From Caenorhabditis remanei (Eukaryota > Nematoda > Chromadorea > Rhabditida > Rhabditidae), in NCBI RefSeq assembly GCF_010183535.1, contig NC_071332.1:8928001-8992000 (forward strand): a stretch of DNA of 64,000 nucleotides, read 5' to 3'. Made by a program: the position numbers and the translations under genes. This document shows, piece by piece, positions 24,148 to 51,072 of this stretch (position 1 is its first letter; each line of letters opens with the position of its first letter). The notes under the pieces were generated by a model. It saw nothing but the letters and a program-made list of their open reading frames with translations, searched no databases and was not told where the DNA came from.

Positions 24148-27100
24148 ATGGTGAGTCGGAAGCGGAGAGAATATAGGACTAGAACCACTCTTCTTGAGAG
24201 CGATTCGGAAGATGACGTCTCGTCGTCTGGGTCAGCCACCGAAGCCGAGGATCTGGAGGAAGACATCGACATGGAAGACCTCGACACTACTGAGCTGGAG
24301 AATGTTCATAGTGATGGTAAGTTATTTTCTGTCTCAAACTTCAACATTCCTATTTTCATTCTTCAGAAGACTGCCTGGAAACGGAAGACGCTGACAAGAA
24401 GCGCGAGAAACACTTTTGCAAAGAGATTTGGCAACTTAAGAAGCTACCGTATAGTGCAGAGCTCGAAGAGCAAGCCAATCGCCACTTCCAAATGATCAAG
24501 AAGGGACTCGCAGAATCGATTCTCCTGAATGATGCTGCGACTGGATTTTGCCACTGGACGATGGAGCTCGACAAGTATATAGACTTCTATGGTCGTCGGT
24601 TTTCCAAAGAAGAGCACATCCAATTGATTCGCATCTTCCTTCCGCTTGTCAAAAAAGGAGCAATTTTCCGCAATGTGAAAATCGCGATGCGCACATTGTA
24701 CACTCTACTTTGTAAGAAGGACTTTCTGACTCGCGAAGATTTGGTGATCGAGTGGCGACCATTGATGGAGCTCTACGTTGAAGTCACGTTCAAGAATCTG
24801 GAGGAAGACGGTCTGTTTCTGATGCCAGACGGATTCCGATCAGATTTGCACACGCTGATATTCTACGCTCGTCCCTACTTCTCGGATGAATCAGTTCAAG
24901 AACTCCTCGATGAAGTCAGACCGTTCATGTGCATTTGGGATGAATCGTGCCTTCGATATTGGAAACTGATGGATTTGTTCCTGTGCACTTCCTTACCAGT
25001 AGAGAAGCAGCTTACACATGGATCTGCTATTTGGCTCGATGAAGCATGGTATTGGTATGAACAAATCACGAACAATTCATTATTCGAAACACAAGCCATC
25101 AAAATGTTTGCAAGATTATCTGTCGAATGTCCCGGACACATTGACTGGACGGACAAGCTGGATCTCATTTTCAGTCGTCTTCTGAGAGCTCTGCGTCTTG
25201 GACATGTCACCGGACTTTGCCAAATTTTCAATCAGGAATACGGATCCATCTGGCTAGTTTTCATGATAGGAACAAAATCACACGAAAAGCTGATGAGTCA
25301 CCTACGTGATTTGTTCAATCAAGTCGAATCATTCTTGCACCCTTCGAACAATGGACTCCATACGCAACACATTATGGTTCTTCTCTCCAAACTGCTTTCG
25401 AATACACTCCTTCGGTTAAAAAGAGAACGATCTGAAAAATCGCAGAGTCGTACCAGAACATTGACAAAGGTATAAGCTGTGAAAAATTTATGCACATTAA
25501 TTTCAATTGTATTTCAGATCCCCGATGAAATGCGACTGACACAAGCGCATCTCGACGAGCTGGTCAACATGCTGCTTCCAAGTCTCAAGCTCATTGCGTT
25601 CACAAAAACATGCAAGGAACTCGTCAGTCCTGCATTCAGATCTGCATGTCTGTTATGTCCCAAGATCATCCTTCCGGTCGTTCTTGAAATGGTCTATCCG
25701 GCACTTGAAACGTTGGTCGAACCACATCGTCTTCTTCAAACTCTCGGAACTCTTCTTGGTGTTTTGATTCCATTGGTGAAAGACGAGCCGGATGAAAACG
25801 GAAAAACTTATCGAAGCCATGTTATTACGATACTCAATTCGTTGCTACCTGGCCTCGATTGTAATGATATCAGCAAATGTATGGTCACATATCAAATCAT
25901 CGGAGTTATTGTGAATATGATTCCAATTGTTGATTGCTCAGAAGCAGTTCATGTTCGATGTGATCTCAGTGAGGACGAAAAAGATCTTTGTTCAGCGACG
26001 GCTAGCTTTGATTCGCTCATCTCTATGCTTATGGATCGAATGTTTGACATGTTGATTGCTGTTGGTCAAACAGCTAGTACAACCAGCACACATGGATCTA
26101 TCTCAGCTAAAACTGGAAATAACATTGAGGATCAGATCTTCCACCGAGGGACTCTATCAGTCTTCAAAGGAATCTGTAGAAACAGTAGCACAGAGCTGTT
26201 CAATATTGCTGTTAACAAGTTATACAATGTCGCATGTGAGCATGTGTTCGATAGTCGAATTGCCAACGACGTGATCGGAGATATGATTCAAGTGGCTTGC
26301 AAATTCCATCCCGACATCGCCTTCCAGAAGTTCTTCAAGCTTGTTATCTCCAAGTTACAGGGATGTATTACTCGTGAGTTTTACTGATTTGTATATTCTT
26401 CATTATCTCTTTATTGCAGCTGAGTTCTACACGGATGAAAAAGTTGAGTTTGGAACTCTTTGGTGGATCTCGATTGCCTCTAGAATGATCAAAGTGCATC
26501 CAAAACTTCTTCTGGATAACTGGCACATGGTTGAAACTCTCATGGATCTTGTAATGCCCATAAAGAAGTGTACCACGGCTACTGAAAAGGCGCTCAACGT
26601 TCTCGACAACCTTCTTGATCAATTGACATCTATTCAAATCAATTCTCTCGTCGAGCGGCGAAAAATGTATGATCTCCCAACAGATCAATTCTTGGCGATC
26701 AGACATTGGGCAGCTCCCGTAGAGAAGAAGAACTGGAATCCAGAGTGGATCATTCCCACCCAAGAATCTATTGATCGATCAACACAACTTCTGAGAAAAT
26801 GGTTGATACCAACTATTGATGCATTGAATGCTCCTACCGGAATTCCCAAGAAGGAAATGCTTCATCGCCTTTACCTAATCAGAAGTGCACTCCTTGGATC
26901 ATGTTTCTCATTGCCTCTTCTTGAGGGAAAGATCATTCCACTTGCCGACTCGCACATTATTACTCCTGAAGACGAAATGATGACAATTGTGAAACCGAAA
27001 GGAACCCCCGAAATCTCAATTGATGGGAAAAATGTGCGAAAGATAATCCTTGACTGCACAATTGGCTTGATCAATTGGCTTCTAGAGCACAATCCGGATG

Positions 27101-30100
27101 ACGTAAAATCCCTTCAAGAAGCTGTTTCAATTCTCAGAAGTCTGCCACTCAATCGTGGATACACCAAAGAATTGTACAACACGTCATCAACTAGTTATCG
27201 TGTCACCAAAACAATGCTCTGCGACAAGTTGGCTGGAAATCGTAGTAATATCGAGATGATTGTGGAGGAGTACGTCATGTTATTGCATCGCAAGCGTGTC
27301 GCTCACACGCAAGGATGGCATTATAACGAACACCACAAGCTTCTCCAGGATACGTTGTTGAAAGTAGCCACAAGTACATACAGCGAGGTGAGTTATTCAA
27401 ACTTTGCAAGCTCTTTGAAATTTCAGTTTATTTTCAGAACCGTGCTAAAGCCCAGGCAATTCTTCTCGGCAAACTGAGAGAGCATCCATACTCATACAAG
27501 CGAATCGTTAATGACATTCTTGCATTTTTAGAACCTGGAAACGATGTGACTCATGAGCAGCTGAAAGGAGCTTTATATTTGCTTATTGACGGCAAGAAGC
27601 AGTCGTTGATGCTTCGTATGGAATTCGAACAACAGTCGAAAATGTGGCCTGCGCTCGTCAAAGTTCAGCACAGCGAGAAGCCATCGATCATTGCTCTTCT
27701 CGAAACGGCTCAGAACATGATCGTCGATAACTATGAGAGTTATCGTCTCAAATACGAGTGGGAACCGGAAAACGTGGAAGCTGCATGGAAGCTGTTGAAA
27801 GCGGCTGATGAAGGATCTCCTTTGCACAACGCCGAAATGCTTCGTGGACCGACGAAAGAGGAACTCGCCAAATACAAAGATTTGCTTACGGAAAAGTACG
27901 AGAAGTCAAAGTCTAATTACTTCTCGTTGATCGAACAACTATTTTCTCTCGCTAATGACCCAACTCTTCACTGGCGCCCACTTGATATGGCTTACTCGAT
28001 GCTGTCAATGCAAGTTCGACGGGACTGCCCTCTTCCGGATAATGTTGTGAAGATGTTTGTACGGCTTCTTATCAACGATACAGTCAAGACCAGAAGAATC
28101 GCATCTGCCGTTGTTGCTTCGTGGTTGAAGATGACAAAACCGAAAGCAGTCAAGCGAGAATATGTAATTCCATACAAGGCACCAAACACTTCGGTTGGGG
28201 CTAAACATCCTATTCCATATGGCTTCCGAACGGACAACCGTTGCATGATGTACGAAGAAGAAAAGTTGCCGAAAACTGATGAAGAATGGGATGCATTCCA
28301 GTTCTGTTGCAAACAAAACTGGGGATCCTACACGTGGCCTGCAAAACTGACGACATACGCTCCATTGAAAGAGCAGAAGGCTATCGACAGAAGCTTTGAT
28401 GAGTTTAGTGAAGTTGAGAAGTATATTGTGGAAACATTCCAAGATGAAAAATTCATGACTCGTTTCCGCGAACTTTTCTCCATCGAGATGAAGAAGGAAG
28501 ATGAATTGTTCAATGCAGTTCACTTCTCTTTGTTCCAAGGGCTCTTCAGATGCTACGGAGATGTTTTGACTCACGCATTCCGCACCCAGTTGGAGATTCT
28601 ACTTGCAAGTGCCAAAGAATATGAACAGAAACTGGCAGCTGAAATTACAGCAGGATTGATCAATGGCTCGAAGCTCTGGAAATACGAGAAACAGCGGAAG
28701 TTGTGGAATTGGCTCGATCCTCTTCTCACCAAAACCTTTGAAATCATGAAGGAGGATGGACTACGCAATTGGGGAGTCGCCATCGCCACAGTTTGTGGTT
28801 GCTCTGAAGCTCGGATGCTGAAACCACTACTCGATCTGCTCTTCAAATTGGTGGAACGACCAACAGACAATGCATATGCTGCAAGTAGCAGGATGTTCCT
28901 TGTGCAATCAGCTTTGTGTCAATTTGAATGGAGAGGCGTTGAATTGTGGAACAAACTAGTAGACATGATGAAAGGATCTTTGGTACAACCGTTCGCTAAC
29001 TTGAGAGATCGCGTTGCCATGTAAGTTGTCTGATCTTTCGTTTTTTTTAAATTGTAAACATATACCTACTTTCAGCTCTCTCGTCTCCGCTACTTGGTAC
29101 GATCTCCCAGCAGTTAATGTTGACCCCTCGCTCCCGAAACGTCTGCAACCACCACGAATCGCTGATATTTCAGCCCTCTACAAGGACTTACTGGGAACTT
29201 GCTGGGACGAAGTACGATTGGTTCGCGATGCCGATTCCTCCAATGGTGTGAATGGTACAGCGAATGGGTTGTCTTCTTTGTCTGTTCCGACTAATGGGCT
29301 CAATGGAGAGACTATGACTCATTCTGCATCAAGTGCATCACTGGCAGAGGTATCCGAAGTAAAGAAGCAAGCTCGCCTCACCCTTCGTGCAGTAATCTCG
29401 TTTGTCTTCAACACTTGCAATCAGTCTTATGATGCGTATCCACCATCATTCATCGAACTGCTTCCACTTTGGTGTCATTATTCTAATGATGTTGGTGATG
29501 AGGAGCTTCAAAAGACTTGTTCCTCGTTGTGCATCACACAAATGGAAGCGATTTACATTTCACCTGAAAACGCTCCAGAAGTTATTCGCCAGTTCCAGCA
29601 AATTCTCTCCTCGCCGTGTTGGTGGAAAGCAAAAGTAGCAGCATTGAAGATGATTCGAATGTTGGTTTTCTCAAATCGATATGTCTTCAGAATACATCGT
29701 GATGATATTGGTAAGTGATCTTCTTACATAAAACTGTTCAGAGAGACTCACTCAATGGCTGAATTTCTTGAAAAATAAATTTTCAGGAATGATCCTCGTC
29801 AATTCCCTGAATGACAGTCAAATTGAAGTTCGTGAACGAGCCGCAGACGCATTGAGCACACTTCTTCAATCCAAATTCTTTGAAACGACATCTGAACTTA
29901 TCAACAAGTTCTGTACTGCTGCACACTCAAAAGATCTTATTCAATCGCATGGGGGAGTCCTTGGACTGTCGGCTATCATCTTGGCCTTCCCATACTCGGT
30001 GCCAACTCTTCTTCCAGGAGTTCTGATGACAATTTGTAAATTTGCCACAGATAAGAATGCAACGATTCGAGTGAGTTTCACTATTGCAGTATAGAATTGT

Positions 30101-30260
30101 ATTTTCTTATCTTAACTCAATTTAGGACGCTGTCAAACGCACACTGTCGGAATTCAAGCGCACTCATCAAGATTCGTGGCGTGAGCATGAACAACAATTC
30201 AATGAGGATCAGCTGATGGTGCTTCGCGACTTGCTCATTTCTCCCAACTACTACGTCTAG
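24148..30260 (+). CDS. psme-4: Proteasome activator PA200/Blm10 (PSME4) orthologue
   Basis: Eight exons (24148-24316, 24367-25469, 25518-26373, 26420-27387, 27438-29020, 29076-29710, 29787-30070, 30126-30260) give exactly 1910 residues, the usual size of PA200. The N-terminus is acidic and Ser-rich ([19 protein letters not shown]). The rest is a HEAT-like helical solenoid with conserved Blm10/PA200 blocks ([43 protein letters not shown]). The C-terminus ends NYYV, an HbYX-type tail of the kind that docks between proteasome alpha subunits and opens the gate. The product should cap the 20S/26S proteasome, mainly in the nucleus. The start follows a TTTTTAAGCAG acceptor. Synteny matches C14C10.5 of C. 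elegans (from memory). Confidence 0.93.
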
Positions 30261-30759
30261 AATTTCGTCGGATAGTAACATTTCGTAGCGCTGTGTTGTG
30301 TGTACGTATCTCCGAATGCTTTATCATTTCGCATTTCACCGGTTTTTTCCTATTTCTAATGTTTCATACTCATTTTTGTTCCATTTTAAAACGGTGTTCT
30401 CCTCCCCTTTTCCCCATGAAACCTCAATTTGTTCCCCGTCCTATTTATTCATCTTGCCCCGAGTATTCACATTGTTCCCCGCCCTCCTTTCTTAAAGTTT
30501 CGGTCTGTACAGTATCTGTACATCATCATCGTATTTTTGCCAACTGTTATCCCATTGCCCTTTCGGATATTTGTTTTTACCCCTTTTAATCCTATTTATC
30601 AATTTCATAAGATTGAACAACTGCGCCGAATGAATGAAATTTTAAGATTGTATTTTCCTGATTTTGGTTTGAGACATTTGTATTCGTAAAGTCCGATTTC
30701 AAATTCTTGAAAAGACTTCATTCGCGACTCGTATTCTGATCTTAATTCATTCAGCAAAC
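30261..30759 (+). other. psme-4 3' UTR and gap to erg-28
   Basis: The interval is T/C-rich without a coding exon. AATGAATGAA near 30628 could serve as a variant poly(A) signal. It lies ~125 bases before a TTCATTCAG acceptor just ahead of the erg-28 ATG, consistent with a two-gene operon. Confidence 0.4.
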
Positions 30760-31301
30760 ATGGAGAGAAGTACTCGTGCGTGGATGTCAATCGTCGTGGT
30801 TCAAGCGATGGGAAGTGTATGGATGTGTTATGCTAAACAAAAAGCAGCATCTCACTACATATCAACACTACCTGCACTTTCTAGAGCACACGCTCTTCCA
30901 CTCGCTCTTCTTTGTATCTTGAGGTGAGAGTTTCTAAACAAATTATTTTGAAATTCATTTATATTTGTTTCAGAATCGTTCTCATTTTCGATTTTCGAAA
31001 TGTCTCGGTCCACGTGGCCCACATTCTTCTGTCCATAATAACTGCTATCCATACAATGTCGGAAGTCTTCTACTATCAAGCGATGTCATATGGAATCGTC
31101 ACCGTCACAGAAGTCACTCTCAACTGCTTTTCGGTCGTCGTCATGCTCTGCTTCATACTCTCATCATCATTCAATTCGTCGGAATCCGATGGAAACGGAA
31201 AAAGACCAAGAAAAGTGATCGCGAAGCATTACATGGAAGCGGAGATGTTGACACCGGACGAGGATGACGAATTGGTTCAAGCATACAAAAAGTGGAAGTA
31301 A
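30760..31301 (+). CDS. erg-28: ERG28 family ER membrane protein
   Basis: Two exons (30760-30923, 30974-31301) encode 163 residues. The sequence fits the Erg28 family (PF03694), with about four membrane segments: MSIVVVQAMGSVWMCY, ALPLALLCILRIVLIFDF, VAHILLSIITAIHTMSEVFY and TLNCFSVVVMLCFIL. A cytosolic acidic/basic tail ends KKWK. In yeast and mammals ERG28 tethers sterol C-4 demethylation enzymes in the ER. Worms do not make sterols de novo, and C. elegans erg-28 is instead reported to promote BK channel SLO-1 trafficking. Trans-splice-like TTCATTCAG precedes CAAACATG. It may be the downstream partner of psme-4. The symbol rests on family and synteny (C14C10.6, from memory). Confidence 0.88.
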
Positions 31302-31677
31302 ATGATAACTCTTTTTCTCTTTTTTCTGTTGATAATTTATCATACTTTCAAAATGTAGTCAATTATCCTCAAGTTCTGTAACTTTAGTCATAATATTGCC
31401 ATAATTTCTGTCGGAAAATCTCTGGATTAGTAAAATGATCTCTATAAGATAACAATTGCTTTAAAAAATGAAAGTAAATATTTAAATAAATTTTTTTTTT
31501 TGAAAAAAAAATCTGCTCTTCCCTTCTTGATCCGAAAATTCTAGAACAAAATACTCAAATGAACAGCTTAAATAATAAACGAATAATCTTTTTGTCGAAT
31601 AGTTTTATTTCGAGAAGAAGTAGATATTTTTATCAATTTTTGGAAAGTTTCGTTCGTTGAAGCAGAATGAAGATGAT
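31302..31677. other. Convergent 3' region between erg-28 and Tyr/Gln-rich gene 1
   Basis: A/T-rich 3' flanks with poly-T/poly-A tracts near 31490-31510 and AATAAAC near 31572. I see no gene. Confidence 0.4.
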
Positions 31678-32179
31678 CTACTTTCTTCCATACGTGTAAT
31701 AGTAATATGGATAAGTGTAGTAGTACATTGGTTGAGCAGCCACAGTTCCAGTTGTCTGAACATTTCCAGATTGATCTCTCTGTACTGATGAATACTGTTG
31801 ATTTCCTTGAGCATATTGGGTCTGTTGGTACTGCTGTGGTTGTTGTTGTTGAGCATAAGTTTGTTGGTATGATGCATCATTTTGAGTAGTTCCAACAGTT
31901 GGATAATAGTAATAATATGGAGTATAATAGCTCGTTGGATAATAATAATACTGAGCAGAAGCTACAGCAAGGAGGGAGAACAAGGCAAGGAGACTGAAAA
32001 TTAATGGTTTTGTTGGCATGAAAGTCAATTTGGTTTTGATTCTATGCAGGGCGTTATTTTCAAATAGTTTGTCAAATCATCTACCGTAACCGTAGTACAT
32101 ATAAGACTTAAGGTTGTTTCGGTATTACGAGAAGAGCTAGTCCAGAAAAAAAACCTTAAAATCAGACTTACGTGTTCAT
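31678..32179 (-). CDS. Tyr/Gln-rich secreted protein 1 (107 aa)
   Basis: An 8-base first exon (32179-32172, ATGAACAC) joins 31993-31678. The signal peptide MNTLLALFSLLAVASA is followed by Tyr runs (QYYYYPTSYYTPYYYYY), a Gln-rich middle and the tail MYYYTYPYYYYTYGRK. The same tiny first exon, signal peptide and ends occur in the divergent neighbour at 33138, so they are paralogues. Low-complexity Tyr/Gln composition suggests a structural extracellular or cuticle-associated protein, perhaps cross-linked through Tyr; function unknown. TATAAAAG lies ~60 bases upstream of the ATG. Confidence 0.85.
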
Positions 32180-33137
32180 TTTCGTTCGGTCGGAGTGAGT
32201 AGAAATTGTGTTTTCTGATCTCTTAACTCTTCCTTTTATACCATTTCCCAATGACCGAACAACCACTAACTCCCTTCATCTACTCCAAAAATCACCTAAA
32301 AAACTACAACAGTGTGTTTTCCCTACCCATTTGAACTTCACACAAAGTAAATGTGCAAACTTAAATAGGAGAAGGAAGAGAAAATAGAAAAATGAATGAC
32401 TGAAATTCTGCAAATTCTGTCAATGTTCTATCTTCTTGTCACTTGTCAACAACACTGTTCTGTGTGCTCCCAACACCCGAAATACGCATATACCATCTTT
32501 TTACAATTATTTACTTTTTCACAGAAACAGTCAGTTACTAACAAACATAGAATGTAGTGTTTACCTGTGGTCTTTCTTCTGATTTCCTTCTAAATCATCG
32601 AAAAGAAATGGCATTGAATTGATGATTCAGTTCAGAAGAGTTTTGGAGACAACACACCAGAAATATGATCTACCGTATTGTTTATATTCCCAACTGACTC
32701 ATTGTTATGTAACTATAATTTGATATGAATCTCCTCTATCCCAGAGGTATTGCACTTTTATTAATAAAACCATCAATTAATCTTGATCATTATCATCATC
32801 CTTATCAAAATGAACCGTTTTAGCCACCGCCGCCACCTGCCATTCATTGTGAAGTCCTTTTCAATGCAAACAAACCTTTTTCTCTGAATCTCTTCGGAGC
32901 CAACACTATTTCTTCTCATTTCGCTTGACCTCGAGTTTGCTCAGTAACTCGAAGAAACTTTGGCATGGGGAGAGGCAAGGAATGAAAGAAAAACATACAA
33001 TCGTAGAGGGTTTTTTCTCAGTTTTTTGGAATGCTACCCGATGACAGTGAGAGGTAGACCCACCCATTGAATTGAGGTATAAAAATGAGCAAAGGGAAAG
33101 GTTTCTTCACCATTTCTACAATCTACAGTCGAACGAA
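32180..33137. promoter_or_regulatory. Shared divergent promoter region of the Tyr/Gln-rich pair
   Basis: About 960 bases separate the two divergent paralogues. Each side has a TATA box: TATAAAAG at 32240-32233 on the minus strand and TATAAAA at 33077-33083 on the plus strand, each about 55-60 bases before its ATG. The same leader GAACGAAAATGAAC/GAACGAAATGAAC precedes both starts. No other gene is seen. Confidence 0.6.
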
Positions 33138-33759
33138 ATGAACACGTAAGTTTTACAGTGTGAGAGATTTCATTGATTCGGTCTGGAACTAAACTCTTTT
33201 CTGAACTTTTCAATGACTATAATATGTTTTTATTTTCAGCCTGCTCGCCTTGTTCTCCCTCCTCGCTGTCGCTTCTGCCCAATACTTGTATTATCCAACA
33301 AGTTATTACACTCCATATTATTACTACTATCCAACTGCTGCTGTCGTCGGAACCGCTGGAGTTACTCAACAAACCCAAAACGACGGATCTTCCCAACAAG
33401 CAACATACGGTCAACAACAACCACAACAACAACAACAACAATATGCCCAACAAGGAACTCAACAACAACAATACTATCCACAACAGCAGACTCAACAAGG
33501 ACAACAACAACAAACTCTTCAATACCAACAAGGAGTTCAACAGCAGCCAGTGCAATACGATCAATCTGGAAATGCTCAACAAGTACATTATGATCAACCA
33601 GCCAACAATCAACAACAACAGCAACAATACACTGTTCAACGTGATCAATCTGGAAATGCTCAACAACAACAAGGAGGTCAGACAACTGGAACAGTGGCTG
33701 CTCAACCAATGTATTACTACTACACTTCTCCATATTATTACTATTATGGAAGAAAGTAG
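33138..33759 (+). CDS. Tyr/Gln-rich secreted protein 2 (175 aa)
   Basis: An 8-base first exon (33138-33145) joins 33240-33759. The signal peptide is MNTLLALFSLLAVASA. Tyr-rich ends (QYLYYPTSYYTPYYYYY and MYYYYTSPYYYYYGRK) flank an expanded Gln-rich region containing repeats such as DQSGNAQQ. It is longer than its divergent paralogue because the Gln block is expanded (CAA-repeat instability is likely). A structural secreted protein is likely; no known domain. Confidence 0.87.
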
Positions 33760-34349
33760 ACCAACAGTATTACAAAGCTTGCCTTTTATCAATCCCTCGA
33801 TTTGTTTCAATGATACGATTTCATTCCTTTCACTGCCCTCCTTATAACGAACGAAAATCCAAAAAAAACATGAATAAATGGTTCTAAAGCAAAATAATTT
33901 ATTGTGTATAATGTACCAAAAGAGATCACAGATTGAAAATCCTCATCTCTTCAGACGAGAATCCCAATTCAAACTGGATTCACTCATTTCTCGGGGCGCT
34001 GAAAATAAAGTGCACATCCCACTTTGACCTAAAAATTTGAATGAATTGCGGATAATGCAGTTGAATGAATGGGACCTTCTAAAAACGTCTAACTACATAT
34101 ATCTTTCAGATTCAGAAATCTCAGGTTTATAATACAAAACCTTCACCTATCCAATGAATTACTCTTTCCCTCTATTCCCCAATCGTAGGTGTTCTCTTAC
34201 GTAAACGATTCACCTGTCTATAAACACTTCTTCACAATTCCTCGTTTCAATTTCTCATTGGGTATCAATAACATAAACAATTCATCCGATTGCTCCCATC
34301 TCCTCCCACACAACCAATCTTCTGATTCATTCGCCTCCATAGCACAGCT
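33760..34349. other. Intergenic region before cubilin
   Basis: Contains the 3' UTR of the Tyr/Gln-rich gene (AATAAA at 33871) and the cubilin upstream region. No further gene, repeat or RNA was recognised. Confidence 0.4.
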
Positions 34350-49551
<15,202 letters not shown>

Positions 49552-49595
49552 AAATTATTTATTTATTTTGCTTTGTTGTGTGAAAATAAACGTTA
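49552..49595. terminator. Convergent 3' ends of cubilin and the SRX gene
   Basis: Only 44 bases separate the two stop codons. The spacer contains AATAAA at 49584-49590 on the plus strand, so the two 3' UTRs almost certainly overlap. Confidence 0.5.
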
Positions 49596-50779
49596 TCAAT
49601 TTGATTCAGGTTTCAAAACATTGCTGGTTTTAGAAACACGATCAGTTGTATTTCCAGTTCGGCTAGTGTCTTCATACTTTCCTCGACGTACACTCACATT
49701 CTTGACAAACTTTTTCATATCTTGGTTGAACATCAGAGTTACAAATCTGAAAATATCTATAGCACTTTGGAGACAGGTTTTCAAACTCACCCATCCAAAG
49801 AGTGCACAGATACCCATGCGAATGAAGTGCAAAAGAAAAGAATCCACGCGTTTTCAATCATTGGAGACAGTATGAAATATGTAATAAGTTCGCAAGTGAA
49901 AATTCCTCCTTGAACACAAGTTTGTTTTAGAAAACTCATTTCTCGAGCCCTTTGTGCTGCAGCTTTTTTGTCTGATACTGTGGTTGAACTTTGAATCTGA
50001 GATGTATTGGTGAAAGATGTCAAAGACATTGTTTGTTAGTACCCGGTTTCTCAATTGGTGCACACGAAATACGGTCGCAACATCGATGATAATGACAAGT
50101 AATATAAAAACGAGATACTTGCAGAAATCAGCATAAAATGCGACAATTTGGCAAAAAGTAGTTGATGGAAAGTTGAAAAGAAACAGTTCACTGTACCAAT
50201 TCAACGAACATTCGACGTAGTAGTCTACAAAAGTTAGTGACAGAGAGGTGATGTTGACAACAGATGCCAACCGATAAGTGTTTGTTACACTGAAAGTCTA
50301 CTTGGTTTCGTATGATTATAGACTGAGCATTTACCTGAAAATGCTCGAATACTTCACCGGATAAAATACAGCACAGAATCGGTTACAAGAAATGAGAAAA
50401 TGGGATTGAGTGGAAAGGTCGTAGCAAACGAGAAGCTAATATCCAGCATACATTGAATGATTTAAAAGGATTTCGTTCTTTCTGTAGGTGTTCCTGAACT
50501 ATTTCACTCTTTCTGAATGGCAACTTACAAATGAATCATTGGGCAGACATAAAACAAAAATATCGTCGAGTAAAGTGCATCTCCAAGTGCTTGATTTGCC
50601 GTGAGTATTCCAAAAGAATGTTTTGAAGTTGTGATTTGTCGATTTGCTATCACGACAGTCCAATTGAATACCACACCGAGAAATGAAATCTGCTTTTTCA
50701 GAACAATTAAAAATTCAAAAGATTACTAAACTATTATTACCACTGCTAGAATAAATGCAATGATCGTCGCATCCTCCAT
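49596..50779 (-). pseudogene. SRX-class chemoreceptor with one in-frame stop codon
   Basis: Six exons (50779-50741, 50689-50529, 50481-50335, 50289-50043, 49996-49791, 49746-49596) form a 316-residue SRX serpentine receptor that is open except for TAG at 50438-50436. Recognisable SRX blocks are HSFGILTANQALGDALYST, SHFLISCNRFCAVFYP, REMSFLKQTCVQGGIF and AWVSVHSLDG. The stop falls early in the third exon, before TM3, in the context YAGY-stop-LLVCYD. All splice sites and all other codons are intact, so the lesion is very recent, polymorphic or an assembly error. An apparent frameshift near 50020 is resolved by a 46-base intron. The gene is tail-to-tail with cubilin. Confidence 0.75.
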
Positions 50780-51072
50780 ATTTTTCTTCTAAAAATGTAT
50801 GCTTTTTCGATCTTTTGAATCCGTCTTTTATAGAAAAAAATTGAATGGAAGTTGAAAAAACACATTTTTATTTTCGAAGAATTCGTCATTAGTTGAATTG
50901 TTATTACTGTTATTACTATTATTAACGTGATTATAGTTATTGTTGTGTCTGGGAGAAATTCACAAAACGTGTGAAAACGCATAACGAAAAATCGGTGAAT
51001 TGATTCCTATAAAAATTACAAAAAAACCAGTATTAAGTTTCCGAAACGTTGATAAATTCAACAACTCTCAGT

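Noticed and set aside
28005..28574. 189-codon minus-strand open frame within psme-4
   Set aside because: It lies wholly inside a conserved coding exon on the other strand and shows no family resemblance.
33217..33810. 197-codon Leu-rich minus-strand frame
   Set aside because: It is the antisense of the CAA-rich Tyr/Gln-rich gene; Leu/Val runs are the complement of Gln/Asn codons.
49997..50042. Apparent frameshift in the SRX gene
   Set aside because: A 46-base intron (GTACTA...TCTCAG) joins the two frames exactly, so it is not a lesion.
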